Source: JAATGI01 sp036510675
Lineage (GTDB): Bacteria > Pseudomonadota > Alphaproteobacteria > ATCC43930 > CGMCC-115725
Direction: 5' to 3'
Length of the DNA stretch: 35,941 nt
Assembly (NCBI GenBank): GCA_036510675.1
Contig: DATCDN010000137.1
Location: forward strand, 1 to 35,941
Position 1 is the first letter of the stretch, and every line of letters begins with the position of its first letter. The notes under the pieces were generated by a model. It saw nothing but the letters and a program-made list of their open reading frames with translations, searched no databases and was not told where the DNA came from. Made by a program: the position numbers and the translations under genes. Of the stretch, positions 16,976 to 25,432 are shown piece by piece.

Positions 16976-17801
16976 GGCTTAACCCCTTTCCGGGCGGGGA
17001 AAATTGGATTAGCTCTACCGCGCGTGCGACTTGGTGGGGCGTAGCCAAGCGGTAAGGCAGCGGATTTTGATTCCGCCATTCGGAGGTTCGATCCCTCCCG
17101 CCCCAGCCAGCTTCCGCCGGCGGCAGCGTGCCGAGGACGGCGACAATCATCAGAATGGCGATGCCGAGCACCAGCTCGATCGCGGCATTGCGCCGCAATG
17201 CCGGCAGCGCGGTCGCGCCGGCCCGCCCGATCAGCGGCGTCAGGCGATAGCGATTGATGGCGGCGATGCCGACCATGCTCACGAACAGCGCGATCTTGAT
17301 CAGCAGCAAGCGGCCATAGGTCGTTCCGAACAACGCCGGGACCGAGCCGACCAGGAACCAGGCATTGACGCCGCCGGTCGCGAGGATCGTGCCGACACAG
17401 ACCGCGCCGAGCCGGGAGAAGCGCCGCGCGATCACCGCCGCTTCGGCGAGCGACGCCGCGAGGCTCGCCACGATCCGCGCGCCCGGACGCCGCCACGCGA
17501 CGAAGATGGCGACGCCGAGCAGCAGGGACACGCGGGCCAGCCAGACCGTGCCGAACCTCGTGTCCCGCAACACCGTGCCGAGCGTGCCGTCGGTCAGCGC
17601 CGCGCCGATGCCTTCACCACTCATGGCGCCGGCCTCCAGCGCCAGCCAGACCGCCAGCGCCGCCAGCACCACCGCGACCAACCCCCAGACCACCCGCCGC
17701 CCGTCGGGGGCCGGGAACAACAGCGCGTAAATCAACCACCCGAATAGCTGTAGAGCGGCGATGAAATAGACCGCCCGGACCGCCACGACGGCGAGGCTCA
17801 T
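16944..17801 (-). CDS. copD: Copper resistance protein CopD, with read-through tail antisense to tRNA-Gln
   Basis: This is a 285-residue inner-membrane protein of the CopD family, thought to help move copper across the membrane together with CopC. The first about 230 residues hold seven or eight hydrophobic segments and the family core, for example FGTTYGRLLLIKIALF. Similarity ends at LGTLPPAEA. After that the frame runs antisense through the complete tRNA-Gln gene and into the 3' end of ridA, giving about 55 hydrophilic residues unlike any CopD. The gene has thus lost its own stop or its last segment at the tRNA boundary. The core may still work. It overlaps copC by four bases (ATGA), so the two are coupled. 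Confidence 0.85.
   Translation of the reverse strand: MSLAVVAVRAVYFIAALQLFGWLIYALLFPAPDGRRVVWGLVAVVLAALAVWLALEAGAMSGEGIGAALTDGTLGTVLRDTRFGTVWLARVSLLLGVAIFVAWRRPGARIVASLAASLAEAAVIARRFSRLGAVCVGTILATGGVNAWFLVGSVPALFGTTYGRLLLIKIALFVSMVGIAAINRYRLTPLIGRAGATALPALRRNAAIELVLGIAILMIVAVLGTLPPAEAGWGGRDRTSEWRNQNPLPYRLATPHQVARAVELIQFSPPGKGLSLRPTRDRYRP
17035..17109 (+). tRNA. tRNA-Gln (anticodon UUG)
   Basis: The cloverleaf folds by eye. The acceptor arm pairs TGGGGCG (17035-17041) with CGCCCCA (17099-17105), followed by G and an encoded CCA. The D stem is GCC/GGC. The anticodon stem GCGGA/TCCGC encloses TTTTGAT, giving anticodon TTG. The T stem GGAGG/CCTCC encloses TTCGATC. It lies between ridA and the antisense end of the copper genes. 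The 3' end of a tRNA gene is a common integration site, and the antisense CopD frame changes character exactly here. Confidence 0.95.
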
Positions 17802-18169
17802 GGCGCGGGTTTGGCGGCGACGGTGAAGCCGAAATCGCCCTTGGTGTGATGGGTATCGACCGACACCACCCGCCAGCGCACCTCATAGCGGCCCGGCGGC
17901 ACCGGCTTCAGCGACACATGGAGCAATTTGGCGTCCGCCGGATCGATATGGGTGTCGGCGGCGTCGACGCGATGGCCCGCCGCATCGGTAACCTCGATGA
18001 CGCTGAAGGCGGGCTCGACCTGCTCGCTGAACCAGATCGAGACCTGTCTTGGCGCCGGCACCGTGGCGCCGACCGCCGGGGCGGCATGGTCGAGAAAGGC
18101 ATGCGCCCAGGCGGCGGTTGCCAACACCAGGCCGGCGGCGAGAGGCATGACGAACAGGCGGACTCTCAT
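17798..18169 (-). CDS. copC: Copper-binding periplasmic protein CopC
   Basis: This 123-residue protein has a 22-residue Sec signal ending AWA. The mature protein begins HAFLDHAAPAVG, and its first histidine is the N-terminal Cu(II) ligand typical of the CopC/YobA/PcoC family. The C-terminal VVSVDTHHTKGDFGFTV supplies the remaining ligands and the last strand. No methionine-rich loop is seen, so Cu(I) binding is doubtful. The gene precedes copD with a four-base overlap and follows the barrel-like protein by nine bases. It probably buffers periplasmic copper or hands it to CopD for import. Confidence 0.93.
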   Translation of the reverse strand: MRVRLFVMPLAAGLVLATAAWAHAFLDHAAPAVGATVPAPRQVSIWFSEQVEPAFSVIEVTDAAGHRVDAADTHIDPADAKLLHVSLKPVPPGRYEVRWRVVSVDTHHTKGDFGFTVAAKPAP

Positions 18170-18178
18170 GGCGGCCTC

Positions 18179-19084
18179 CTAATCGAACAGCGGCTTGCCG
18201 ATGGAATTGGGCAGGAGATCGTCCAGGAACAGGTGAAACTGGACGATGAATCCGGTGCCCTGGATTTGCCGGGTCGCGCGGTTGACGGGGATGATCGCCT
18301 CGGCGCCGACCTGCCAGGTATCGGCCTCATAGAGCAGGCCCGGCGAAATCGTGCCGGTGGTCGGGCCGCCGCGCGGCGCCGAATAAGCGAATTCGACCAG
18401 CGGAATCAGCCGGCCGAAAAACGCCGGCATGTCCAGCGCCCGGACATGCTGTTGAAGATAGGGCAGCGAATATTGCAGCGACACGGCATAGTCCCATTGA
18501 TCGGGGCTGGCGCCCGGCGAGTCCGATATTTCATAGCCCAGCGTCCCGGTGATCGCGAGCGGCCGCAGCCAGCCGATCGGCAGATCGCCCAGCCCCTTGC
18601 CGGCATAGAGCGTCGGCGTGGTGGCGCCGATATTGTCGATGATGCCGGCATCGCGGAGCTGGGCGGAGCCGGTGCGGTTGAAATCACGTTCCACCCCGGC
18701 CGAGATCATGAATTCATGCTCTTCGGCGCAGAGGATTTGGCCCTTCAGCGTCACCGCGAGATTATCCCAGCCATGCGCATTTTGCCCGGCGCCACGCTGC
18801 ACGATATAGCCGCCCTCTATGGCGATGCCGAGCCGTGGCGTGATGGTTTTGTCCCATTCGAAGCCGTAGCCGAGATCGTGTCCGGAAGGATCGCCGGCGG
18901 CGGCGGGAATTGGGGTGAATTGCATGGTCGGCAGCGAGAGTTCGTCACTGATCCCCGGATCGTCCAGGGTCAGGGTCGGTGGGAAAACCCGGTTGCCGCA
19001 GATGGCATGCGCCAGCGCGGTGCCCGCGGGAACGGTCACGATCAGCAGGCTCGCCATGGCGACCCGCATCACGGAAAGATGCAT
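18179..19084 (-). CDS. Secreted beta-rich protein of copper cluster (probable outer-membrane barrel)
   Basis: This 301-residue protein has a 25-residue Sec signal ending ALA. The rest is rich in alternating polar/aromatic strands (GYGFEWD, IAIEGGYIV, VEFAYSAP, GFIVQFHLFLDD), as in outer-membrane barrels, but the final residue is not the usual phenylalanine. The start is ATG 19084, with GGGGAG seven bases upstream; a TTG at 19099 is an alternative. It lies between DUF2946 and copC on the same strand. Proteins of this sort accompany CopC/CopD in several proteobacteria, but I do not recognise a named family. A role in copper entry across the outer membrane is only inferred. Confidence 0.8.
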   Translation of the reverse strand: MHLSVMRVAMASLLIVTVPAGTALAHAICGNRVFPPTLTLDDPGISDELSLPTMQFTPIPAAAGDPSGHDLGYGFEWDKTITPRLGIAIEGGYIVQRGAGQNAHGWDNLAVTLKGQILCAEEHEFMISAGVERDFNRTGSAQLRDAGIIDNIGATTPTLYAGKGLGDLPIGWLRPLAITGTLGYEISDSPGASPDQWDYAVSLQYSLPYLQQHVRALDMPAFFGRLIPLVEFAYSAPRGGPTTGTISPGLLYEADTWQVGAEAIIPVNRATRQIQGTGFIVQFHLFLDDLLPNSIGKPLFD

Positions 19085-19147
19085 GGAAGCACTCCCCAAA
19101 ATCGACGTGAAGATGGTTCCCCGAACCGGCGTTCGGGGATCGGATCG

Positions 19148-19507
19148 TCACGCGATCGGCGGCGCGCGGGAGCGGTAGGCGGTGGCGAGCTCGTGGTCGG
19201 GCGCGGTATGCGCCACCGCCACGGGAGCGATGATGCGGGCGAGCCGCGGCAGCGGGATGGCGGGCGGAATCGAGGCCATGACGGCGGCGGTCGCCGCCAG
19301 CGCCACACAGATCGGACAGGCGCCGCCGGAATCGTGAGGGCGATCGGTGCGGTGATCACCCGACGGGACCGAGCAGATCGGCGGCGCATTGGCCGCTGCG
19401 GCAATGCCGGCGGCGACGACAAAGGGCGACAGAATTTGCACGACGATCGCGAACGTCGCGAGCGCCGCGCGCGACAAAAACCAGGAAGACCGCCGCCCGA
19501 TCCGCAT
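19148..19507 (-). CDS. DUF2946 family protein
   Basis: This 119-residue protein has an N-terminal hydrophobic segment (residues about 12-40) that may be a signal or anchor, and a conserved CPIC pair (Cys64, Cys67) with another cysteine at 45. DUF2946 proteins are small, membrane-associated and often located near copper or other metal genes; the CPxC motif is their main conserved feature and could bind a metal ion. The ATG is directly preceded by AGGGGG, closer than ideal. It is the first gene of the minus-strand copper cluster, 59 bases after the acyltransferase gene. Confidence 0.8.
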   Translation of the reverse strand: MRIGRRSSWFLSRAALATFAIVVQILSPFVVAAGIAAAANAPPICSVPSGDHRTDRPHDSGGACPICVALAATAAVMASIPPAIPLPRLARIIAPVAVAHTAPDHELATAYRSRAPPIA

Positions 19508-19566
19508 CCCCCTATGCTAGAATGCCGTGCGTCCGGAGGGAAGCGCGGCTTCAAGAAATACCCAGA

Positions 19567-20610
19567 TTACCCGCTAAAGCGGCGCGATTCCGCTATCCGC
19601 CGAGGCATAAGATATTGCCAAATGCCGATCCAGCGCGTGGGCTGCCCGACGCGCTTGGCGCGCAACCAGTCGCGGGCGGGGTACTCGACAAAGCGCGAGA
19701 TCGGGATCGCCATCGCGAACGACAAGGCAATAAGAGCGGCCGCGCGGGCGATGGGGTTGAGATTAGGCAAAAATTCGAGGAATACGAACTGCGACAGCAT
19801 CTGCACCATGTAGAGCGAATAGGAAATCTTGCCGAGATATCGTAACGGCCGGCTGTTGAGGATGCGCGACCCGCGCGACTGGTTTGCGGCGGCGGCGATG
19901 AGCAGGATCGGAAATATCCACAGGATCGCGGTGTCGGTTCCCTTGACGCATCCCAATACCGCAACCGCGGCCGCCGCGGCAAGAAAGCTCCGGTCTCGAC
20001 GCAGCAGCGGAAACAGCCAATCCTGCCGATAGAGACGATACAGGACCATGCCGATGATGAATTCGGGCAAGCAACGCAGGAATACGGCGGGCGTGTAGGC
20101 GATATTCGCGCTTCCGGCCACTGAAACGGCCACGCTTACGATGCCCAGGCACAGAAACCCGATGCCGATCGTCGCGATCCGGCTCCTGGCGCCGATCATC
20201 ACGGCCAGAAAGGGGAAAATTAAATAGGCGTGCCATTCGGCGCTGATCGACCAGGCGCCGACATTCCAACTCGCACCGTACCAGGGTGCCTGTGTCAGCA
20301 GCAGGTTGTGGACGAGCGCCAGACCGGAAAAGCTCGGCCCGTGCCCATAGAGCGGCAGCAGCAATAAAATCGTCAGAAGATGCACGGGATAAATCCGGGC
20401 CAGCCGCGCCCGGAGAAACGTCCGATAGCCGGTGCCGGACACCGAAGTGGCGAAGCGCTCGCCATAGGCATGCATGAGAACGAAGCCGCTCAGCATGAAG
20501 AACAGATCGACGCAGAGATAGCCGGGCATCGGCGCGCCGGCGTGAAAGGCAAGCACGCCCATCGCGGCGATGCCGCGCAACGCGGTCAGTGATTGTATTT
20601 CACGGTTCAA
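19567..20610 (-). CDS. OafA/YrhL-type membrane acyltransferase (acyltransferase 3)
   Basis: This 347-residue inner-membrane enzyme would transfer acyl groups (acetyl, succinyl) onto sugars or glycolipids outside the cytoplasm. The N-terminus SLTALRGIAAMGVLAFH contains the conserved Arg and His of the family. VDLFFMLSGFVL and ARIYPVHLL are also diagnostic, and about ten hydrophobic segments follow. It starts with TTG 20610, with GAGG about nine bases upstream; no nearby ATG gives a full N-terminus. There is no SGNH domain. No polysaccharide genes lie nearby, so its substrate cannot be inferred. It could be cotranscribed with the downstream copper cluster, but a functional link is unlikely. Confidence 0.9.
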   Translation of the reverse strand: MNREIQSLTALRGIAAMGVLAFHAGAPMPGYLCVDLFFMLSGFVLMHAYGERFATSVSGTGYRTFLRARLARIYPVHLLTILLLLPLYGHGPSFSGLALVHNLLLTQAPWYGASWNVGAWSISAEWHAYLIFPFLAVMIGARSRIATIGIGFLCLGIVSVAVSVAGSANIAYTPAVFLRCLPEFIIGMVLYRLYRQDWLFPLLRRDRSFLAAAAAVAVLGCVKGTDTAILWIFPILLIAAAANQSRGSRILNSRPLRYLGKISYSLYMVQMLSQFVFLEFLPNLNPIARAAALIALSFAMAIPISRFVEYPARDWLRAKRVGQPTRWIGIWQYLMPRRIAESRRFSG

Positions 20611-20704
20611 CGACTGCCTCGGTTACGGGCCTTTTCCGCATACCGCCAGTATTCGGTTCACCTATTGTTTTTTTATTAATGTGCCCGGCAAACCGGACGC
20701 CTGC

Positions 20705-21160
20705 CTATCCCGGAAGCATCAGGGCGATGATTTCCGCGACCAGGGCGGGCTTGGCGGCGCCTTCGATCTGGATCGTCGATTCCGTGGTGATGCGCATGCC
20801 GGGCGGGTAGGGATCGACCGCCAGCAGCTTCACCCGCGCGCGAATGCGGCTGTTGACGCGGACCGGTTCGATGAAGCGCACCCGGTTAGAGCCGTAATTG
20901 ATACCGGTGGCGATGCCGCCGACCTTATAGACGGTCTGGCCCAGGCGCGGCACCAGCGACAAGGTTAGGAATCCATGCGCCACTGTGGCGCCGAACGGCC
21001 CGGATTTCGCCCGTTCCGGATCGACGTGGATATATTGAAAATCCCCGGTCGCCTCGGCGAATTTGTCGATGGTCTCCTGCGTCACCGTAAACCATTCGCC
21101 TTCGCCCAGCACCTGGCCGACCGCGCCCTTCAGCTCTTCCAGATTCGCGAATTGCCGCAT
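20705..21160 (-). CDS. MaoC-family enoyl-CoA hydratase
   Basis: This 151-residue hot-dog-fold enzyme would hydrate enoyl-CoA esters. The hydratase-2 motif is seen in ATGDFQYIHVDPERA, with the catalytic Asp40 and His45, followed by PFGATVAHG. Length matches single-domain (R)-specific hydratases such as PhaJ and NodN-like proteins. The start ATG follows GAGAGGCGGC. It is divergent from the FadB/FadJ-type gene across 109 bases. If (R)-specific, it would give 3-hydroxyacyl-CoA of the opposite stereochemistry to the fusion protein's product, for instance for polyhydroxyalkanoate synthesis. Confidence 0.92.
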   Translation of the reverse strand: MRQFANLEELKGAVGQVLGEGEWFTVTQETIDKFAEATGDFQYIHVDPERAKSGPFGATVAHGFLTLSLVPRLGQTVYKVGGIATGINYGSNRVRFIEPVRVNSRIRARVKLLAVDPYPPGMRITTESTIQIEGAAKPALVAEIIALMLPG

Positions 21161-21269
21161 CGCCGCCTCTCATTTATTCGGCGGGAAGCGGACCACGCTT
21201 CCAGGATTTTGTCGAGCCTCGCCGCGTGCCGTGCTATCTGTCGGCCGGTCACCAAAAAGGGGAAGCGTC
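21161..21269. promoter_or_regulatory. Divergent control region between maoC-like and fadB-like genes
   Basis: A candidate sigma-70 promoter for the plus-strand gene is TTGTCG (21209-21214), a 17-base spacer, then TGCTAT (21232-21237). This would give a leader of about 25 bases that contains the AAGGGGA ribosome site. The minus-strand promoter was not identified. Confidence 0.45.
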
Positions 21270-23366
21270 ATGACCCAGATCAACGATTTCGTCAGCCTCG
21301 ACCGTGAGGGTTCGGTCGCTGTCGTCACCGCCAATAATCCGCCCGTGAATGCGCTGAGCCATGGCTTGCGCGTCGGGCTGCTGGCGGCCCTTAAAGAGGC
21401 CACGGCCGACGTGGCGGTGACCGCCATCGTGCTGATCTGCGCCGGCCGCACCTTCGTCGCGGGCGCCGATATCAGCGAATTCGGCAAGCCGCCCCGCCTG
21501 CCCGACCTCAACGAAATCTTCGACGCGATCGAGGGCAGCCCGAAGCCGATCGTCGCCGCGATTCATGGCACGGCGCTGGGTGGCGGGCTGGAGCTGGCGC
21601 TGACCTGCCACTATCGCGTGGCGGTGGCCTCGGCGCGCTTCGGCCTGCCCGAGGTGAAGCTGGGCCTGTTGCCGGGCGGCGGCGGCACGCAACGCCTGCC
21701 GCGTCTCGTGGGTATCGAAAAGGCAATGGCGATGATCACCACCGGCGACATGATTGGCGCCGCGGAAGCATCGGCGAGTGGCCTGATCGACGAGATCGTG
21801 TCCGGCGATTTGCGCGCCGGCTCCGTTTCGTTCGCGGCACAGGCCGCCGCCAAGGGCGGCAAACCGCCGCTGGTGCGCGACCGTGACGAAAAGATGGTGG
21901 CGGCGCGCGCCAATCCCGGAATCTTCGACGAGTTCCGCAAGACCCATGGCCGGCGCTGGCGCGGCCAGATGGCGCCCAATCACATCATGAAGACGCTGGA
22001 AGCGGCGGTGAACCTGCCGTTCGACCAGGGTATCGCGGAGGAACGGCGCCTCTTTACCGAGCTGATGAACTCGGACCAGTCGAAGGCCCAGCGCTATTTC
22101 TTTTTCGCCGAGCGCGAGGCGGCGAAAATTCCCGGCCTGTCGCCGGACGCCAAGCCCATCGAGATCAAGCTCTGCGCCATCATCGGCGCTGGCACCATGG
22201 GCGGCGGCATCGCGATGAATTTCGCGAATGCCGGCATTCCGGTGACCCTGATCGAGCAGGACCAGAAGAATCTCGATCGCGGCCTCGGCGTGATCCGCCG
22301 CAACTACGAGAACAGCGCCGCACGGGGCGGCCTGACCCCGGCGGACATCGATCGGCGGATGGCGCTGATCCGGCCCAGCCTCACCTTTGACGTCGCCGAT
22401 GCCGACCTGATCATCGAGGCGGTCTATGAGAATATGGGCCTCAAGAAGGAAATCTTCGGCAAGCTCGACAAACTCGCCAAGCAAGGCGCTATCCTCGGCA
22501 CCAATACCTCGGCGCTGAACATCGACGAAATCGCCGCCGTGACCAGTCGGCCGGAGGCGGTAATCGGGCTGCATTTCTTCAGCCCCGCCAATGTCATGCG
22601 CCTGCTTGAGGTGGTGCGGGCCGCCAAGACGGCGGACTGGGTGGTGGCGAGCGCCATGGCGGTCGCGCGCAAAATTAATAAGGTCGCGGCGCTGGTCGGC
22701 GTCTGCGATGGGTTCGTCGGCAATCGGATCATGCGGGCGCGCGGCATGCAGTCGGAACGGCTGCTGATCGAAGGGGCGCTGCCGCAGCAGATCGACAAGG
22801 TGCTGGTCGAATTCGGCTTTCCGATGGGGCCCTATGCCGTGACCGACATGGGCGGCGGCATCGAGCTGGGATGGCGGCGGCGCCAGGAGACCGGCGCCAA
22901 GAATTTCATCGGCGATAGCCTTGCCGCGCGCGGCCGCTTCGGCCAGAAGGCGGGCAAGGGCTTCTATCATTACGAGCCCGGCAGCCGCGCACCGCTGCCT
23001 GATCCCGAGGTCGAGGAGATCATTAAGAAAGCCTCGCGGCGCGAGGGCGTCGAGCGCCGCGCCATTCCCGACGAGGAGGCATTCGAGCGCCTCGTCTATC
23101 CGATGATCAACGAGGCGGCGAAGATCCTCGACGAGGGCATGGCGCTACGCGCCTCCGACATCGACGTCATCTGGGTCTATGGCTATGGCTGGCCGCTATG
23201 GCGCGGCGGGCCGATGTTCTACGCCGATCTGGTCGGCCTCAAGAAAATCCGCGACCGCATGCTGGAACTGCAAAAGAAACACGGCGATGTCTTCAAGCCG
23301 GCACCGCTGATTGAGAAACTGGTCGCGGAAGGCAAGGGCTTCGCCGACTACAAATCGGCGGCGTAG
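21270..23366 (+). CDS. FadB/FadJ-type enoyl-CoA hydratase / 3-hydroxyacyl-CoA dehydrogenase fusion
   Basis: This is a 698-residue bifunctional beta-oxidation enzyme. The N-terminal hydratase domain (residues 1 to about 190) has GTALGGGLELAL and PEVKLGLLPGGGG, with catalytic Glu108 and Glu128. A linker leads to the NAD-binding domain (from about 300), with GAGTMGGG at 306-313. The catalytic histidine is His435 in GLHFFSPAN. Two C-terminal dehydrogenase domains follow. Length and order match FadB/FadJ alpha subunits. Start ATG 21270 has AAGGGGA upstream; the frame is open further upstream but without family similarity. No thiolase (FadA) gene follows, so the partner must be elsewhere. Confidence 0.94.
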   Translation: MTQINDFVSLDREGSVAVVTANNPPVNALSHGLRVGLLAALKEATADVAVTAIVLICAGRTFVAGADISEFGKPPRLPDLNEIFDAIEGSPKPIVAAIHGTALGGGLELALTCHYRVAVASARFGLPEVKLGLLPGGGGTQRLPRLVGIEKAMAMITTGDMIGAAEASASGLIDEIVSGDLRAGSVSFAAQAAAKGGKPPLVRDRDEKMVAARANPGIFDEFRKTHGRRWRGQMAPNHIMKTLEAAVNLPFDQGIAEERRLFTELMNSDQSKAQRYFFFAEREAAKIPGLSPDAKPIEIKLCAIIGAGTMGGGIAMNFANAGIPVTLIEQDQKNLDRGLGVIRRNYENSAARGGLTPADIDRRMALIRPSLTFDVADADLIIEAVYENMGLKKEIFGKLDKLAKQGAILGTNTSALNIDEIAAVTSRPEAVIGLHFFSPANVMRLLEVVRAAKTADWVVASAMAVARKINKVAALVGVCDGFVGNRIMRARGMQSERLLIEGALPQQIDKVLVEFGFPMGPYAVTDMGGGIELGWRRRQETGAKNFIGDSLAARGRFGQKAGKGFYHYEPGSRAPLPDPEVEEIIKKASRREGVERRAIPDEEAFERLVYPMINEAAKILDEGMALRASDIDVIWVYGYGWPLWRGGPMFYADLVGLKKIRDRMLELQKKHGDVFKPAPLIEKLVAEGKGFADYKSAA

Positions 23367-23382
23367 CCGACGGTAGCCGCCC

Positions 23383-24054
23383 ATGTTGCCGGATTGGGAA
23401 CTGGTTGTCCGGCTGTTGATTGCGGCGGCGCTTGGCAGCCTGATCGGTGCCGAGCGGGAACGGCTGGTGTGGGCGGCGGGTCTGCGCACGCACATGCTGG
23501 TGTGCGTGGGATCGTGTCTCTTCATGATCGTGTCGGCATTCGGCTTTGCCGACATTCTCGGCACCAAGAATGTGATTCTCGATCCCTCGCGCATCGCGGC
23601 GCAGGTCGTGTCCGGCATCGGCTTCCTGGGGGCCGGGTCGATCCTGCTGCGCGGCGACGTGGTGCGCGGGCTGACGACCGCCGCCAGCCTGTGGACGGTC
23701 GCGGCCGTCGGCCTGGCGGTCGGCAGCGGCCTTTACGTCGAGGCGACGGCGGCGACCGTCGTCATTCTGGTCATCCTCGCCGGCATCAAGCCGCTGGAAG
23801 AATGGTTCCGGAAACGCAGCCAGACGCATGAAATCCGTGTGCGTGCCGATCACGGCAAGCTCTCGATCGAGGCGCTCAACCAGGCGCTGGGATATCGTTC
23901 CCGCCGCATCACGCGGTACGTCTCGTCGCGCGCCGAGGATACCGAGTTCGACGATATTCTGATCACCATCACGCGGCTTTCGACGACGGATATCGCCGAA
24001 ATCCTCGGTCAATTGCGCGCGCTTCCCGATGTTCGCGAGGCGGCGGAACGCTGA
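23383..24054 (+). CDS. MgtC/SapB-family membrane protein
   Basis: This 223-residue inner-membrane protein has four or five hydrophobic segments in its N-terminal 140 residues, including LGSLIGAERER, AAQVVSGIGFLGAG and LTTAASLWTVAAVG, which are the MgtC/SapB hallmarks. A soluble C-terminal domain (about 145-223) follows, longer than in the minimal family and ACT-like in length. MgtC proteins in pathogens modulate F1Fo-ATPase and survival under low Mg2+; environmental relatives are mostly uncharacterised. It starts 16 bases after the fusion gene, so cotranscription is possible, although no functional link is obvious. Confidence 0.9.
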   Translation: MLPDWELVVRLLIAAALGSLIGAERERLVWAAGLRTHMLVCVGSCLFMIVSAFGFADILGTKNVILDPSRIAAQVVSGIGFLGAGSILLRGDVVRGLTTAASLWTVAAVGLAVGSGLYVEATAATVVILVILAGIKPLEEWFRKRSQTHEIRVRADHGKLSIEALNQALGYRSRRITRYVSSRAEDTEFDDILITITRLSTTDIAEILGQLRALPDVREAAER

Positions 24055-24155
24055 CCGGCACACGATCTCGCGAGACCGCCGGTTCGGTGCTTGCCCTCTT
24101 CGTTTCCGCCGCTTAGGCTCCGGCGCAATAATACCAAACTCTTGGGGAGGTTGCG
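24055..24155 (+). promoter_or_regulatory. Candidate promoter of second ABC-transporter block
   Basis: TTGCCC (24091-24096), a 17-base spacer and TAGGCT (24114-24119) form a plausible alphaproteobacterial sigma-70 promoter upstream of the solute-binding protein gene, which has a strong GGGGAGG ribosome site. No operator-like palindrome is evident. Confidence 0.4.
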
Positions 24156-25418
24156 ATGTCCGATAAAATTGGTGGCATGCTCGACCGGCGCACGGTTATC
24201 AAGGCTGCGGCGGTGGCCGGCGTCGCGCAGTTGGCGGCGCCGTTCGCCATTTCGGCGCGCGCCGCCGACAATGTGAAGATCGGCCTCGACGATACCTTCA
24301 CCGGAACCTATGCCGAACTGGGCAAGAACGAGCAGACCGGCTGCCAGTTGGCGGTCGAGGAAATCAACGCCAAGGGCGGCATTCTGGGCCGCAAGGTCGA
24401 ATTGCTGTCGGAGGATTCGACCAGCGCCGATACCGGCACCGCGGTGCAAAAGGCCCGCAAGCTCATTCAGCGCGACAAGGTCAATTTCCTTCTGGGCAAC
24501 GTCAATTCGGCGATGTCGATGGCGATGGGCGAGGTCTCGAACGAGCTGCGCACACTGCACATCGTCACGGGCGGCCACACCGACGCGGTCACCGGCACCG
24601 ATTGTCATTGGAACGTGTTCCGCGTCTGCAACACGACGCGCATGGAGACCAATTCGGTGGCCTCTACCCTTGCCGGCAAATACGGCAAGAAATGGTACTT
24701 CATTACGCCCGACTACGCCTTCGGCCACACACTGCAGCAAGGGTTCGAGGCGTACCTCAAGGCCAATGGCGGCACCGAGCTCGGCGCCTCGCTGGCGCCG
24801 CTTGGCGCCACTGACTATTCGTCCTTCCTGATCAAGGCTCAATCGACCAATCCCGACGTTATCATCTTTCTCACCGCCGGGCAGGACGCCGTCAATTCGT
24901 TGAAACAGGCGGTGCAATTCGGCCTCGACAAGCGCTTTCACATCGCGGGCGCGCAGCAGGAGCTTGAAGTGCTGAACGGCCTGCCGCCCGAGGCGCGGAT
25001 CGGCACCTGGGTGTTCGAATGGTACTGGAACCAGCCGAACATCAAGGGTCTGCCGGAATTCATCGCGGCCATCCGCAAGCGCACCGGGGGCAAGGTGCCG
25101 ACCGCGCGGCATTGGTTCGGCTATGCCTCGACCTGGACCTGCGCGCTGATTGCCAACGAGACCAAATCCCTCGACGCGGTAAAGATGGCGAAGGCGCTCG
25201 AAGGCTTCGCGCTGCCGCCGGAAATCGCGCTGATGCCGAACAAGACCTATTACCGCGCCGGCGATCATCAGTTGATGCCGACGCTCTATGTCGGACATGC
25301 CGTCGCGAAGGGCGCGAAGGACCCGGAAGATTTGTTCGTCGTCGACAAACTGGTCAAGGGCGACGAGGCGGCGCTGTCCGTCGCGGAAACCGGGTGCCAT
25401 GTGAAGTGGCCGACCTGA
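24156..25418 (+). CDS. ABC transporter solute-binding protein (Peripla_BP_6), Tat-type signal
   Basis: This 420-residue periplasmic binding protein belongs to the branched-chain/amide family. The leader contains DRRTVIKAAAVAG (Arg11, Arg12), a twin-arginine-type motif followed by a mild hydrophobic stretch and an ARA cleavage site near residue 36. The mature part starts DNVKIGLDDTFTG, and INAKGGILGRKVEL is typical. It resembles urea/amide or aromatic-acid binding members (AmiC-like) more than LivK, which is a cautious inference. Permease and ATPase genes follow after a structured 145-base gap. Confidence 0.92.
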   Translation: MSDKIGGMLDRRTVIKAAAVAGVAQLAAPFAISARAADNVKIGLDDTFTGTYAELGKNEQTGCQLAVEEINAKGGILGRKVELLSEDSTSADTGTAVQKARKLIQRDKVNFLLGNVNSAMSMAMGEVSNELRTLHIVTGGHTDAVTGTDCHWNVFRVCNTTRMETNSVASTLAGKYGKKWYFITPDYAFGHTLQQGFEAYLKANGGTELGASLAPLGATDYSSFLIKAQSTNPDVIIFLTAGQDAVNSLKQAVQFGLDKRFHIAGAQQELEVLNGLPPEARIGTWVFEWYWNQPNIKGLPEFIAAIRKRTGGKVPTARHWFGYASTWTCALIANETKSLDAVKMAKALEGFALPPEIALMPNKTYYRAGDHQLMPTLYVGHAVAKGAKDPEDLFVVDKLVKGDEAALSVAETGCHVKWPT

Positions 25419-25432
25419 TTCGCGGTTGGAAT

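Noticed and set aside
21249..22970. 573-codon minus-strand open frame
   Set aside because: It is antisense to the FadB-type fusion, whose catalytic residues are all intact; the frame is a shadow.
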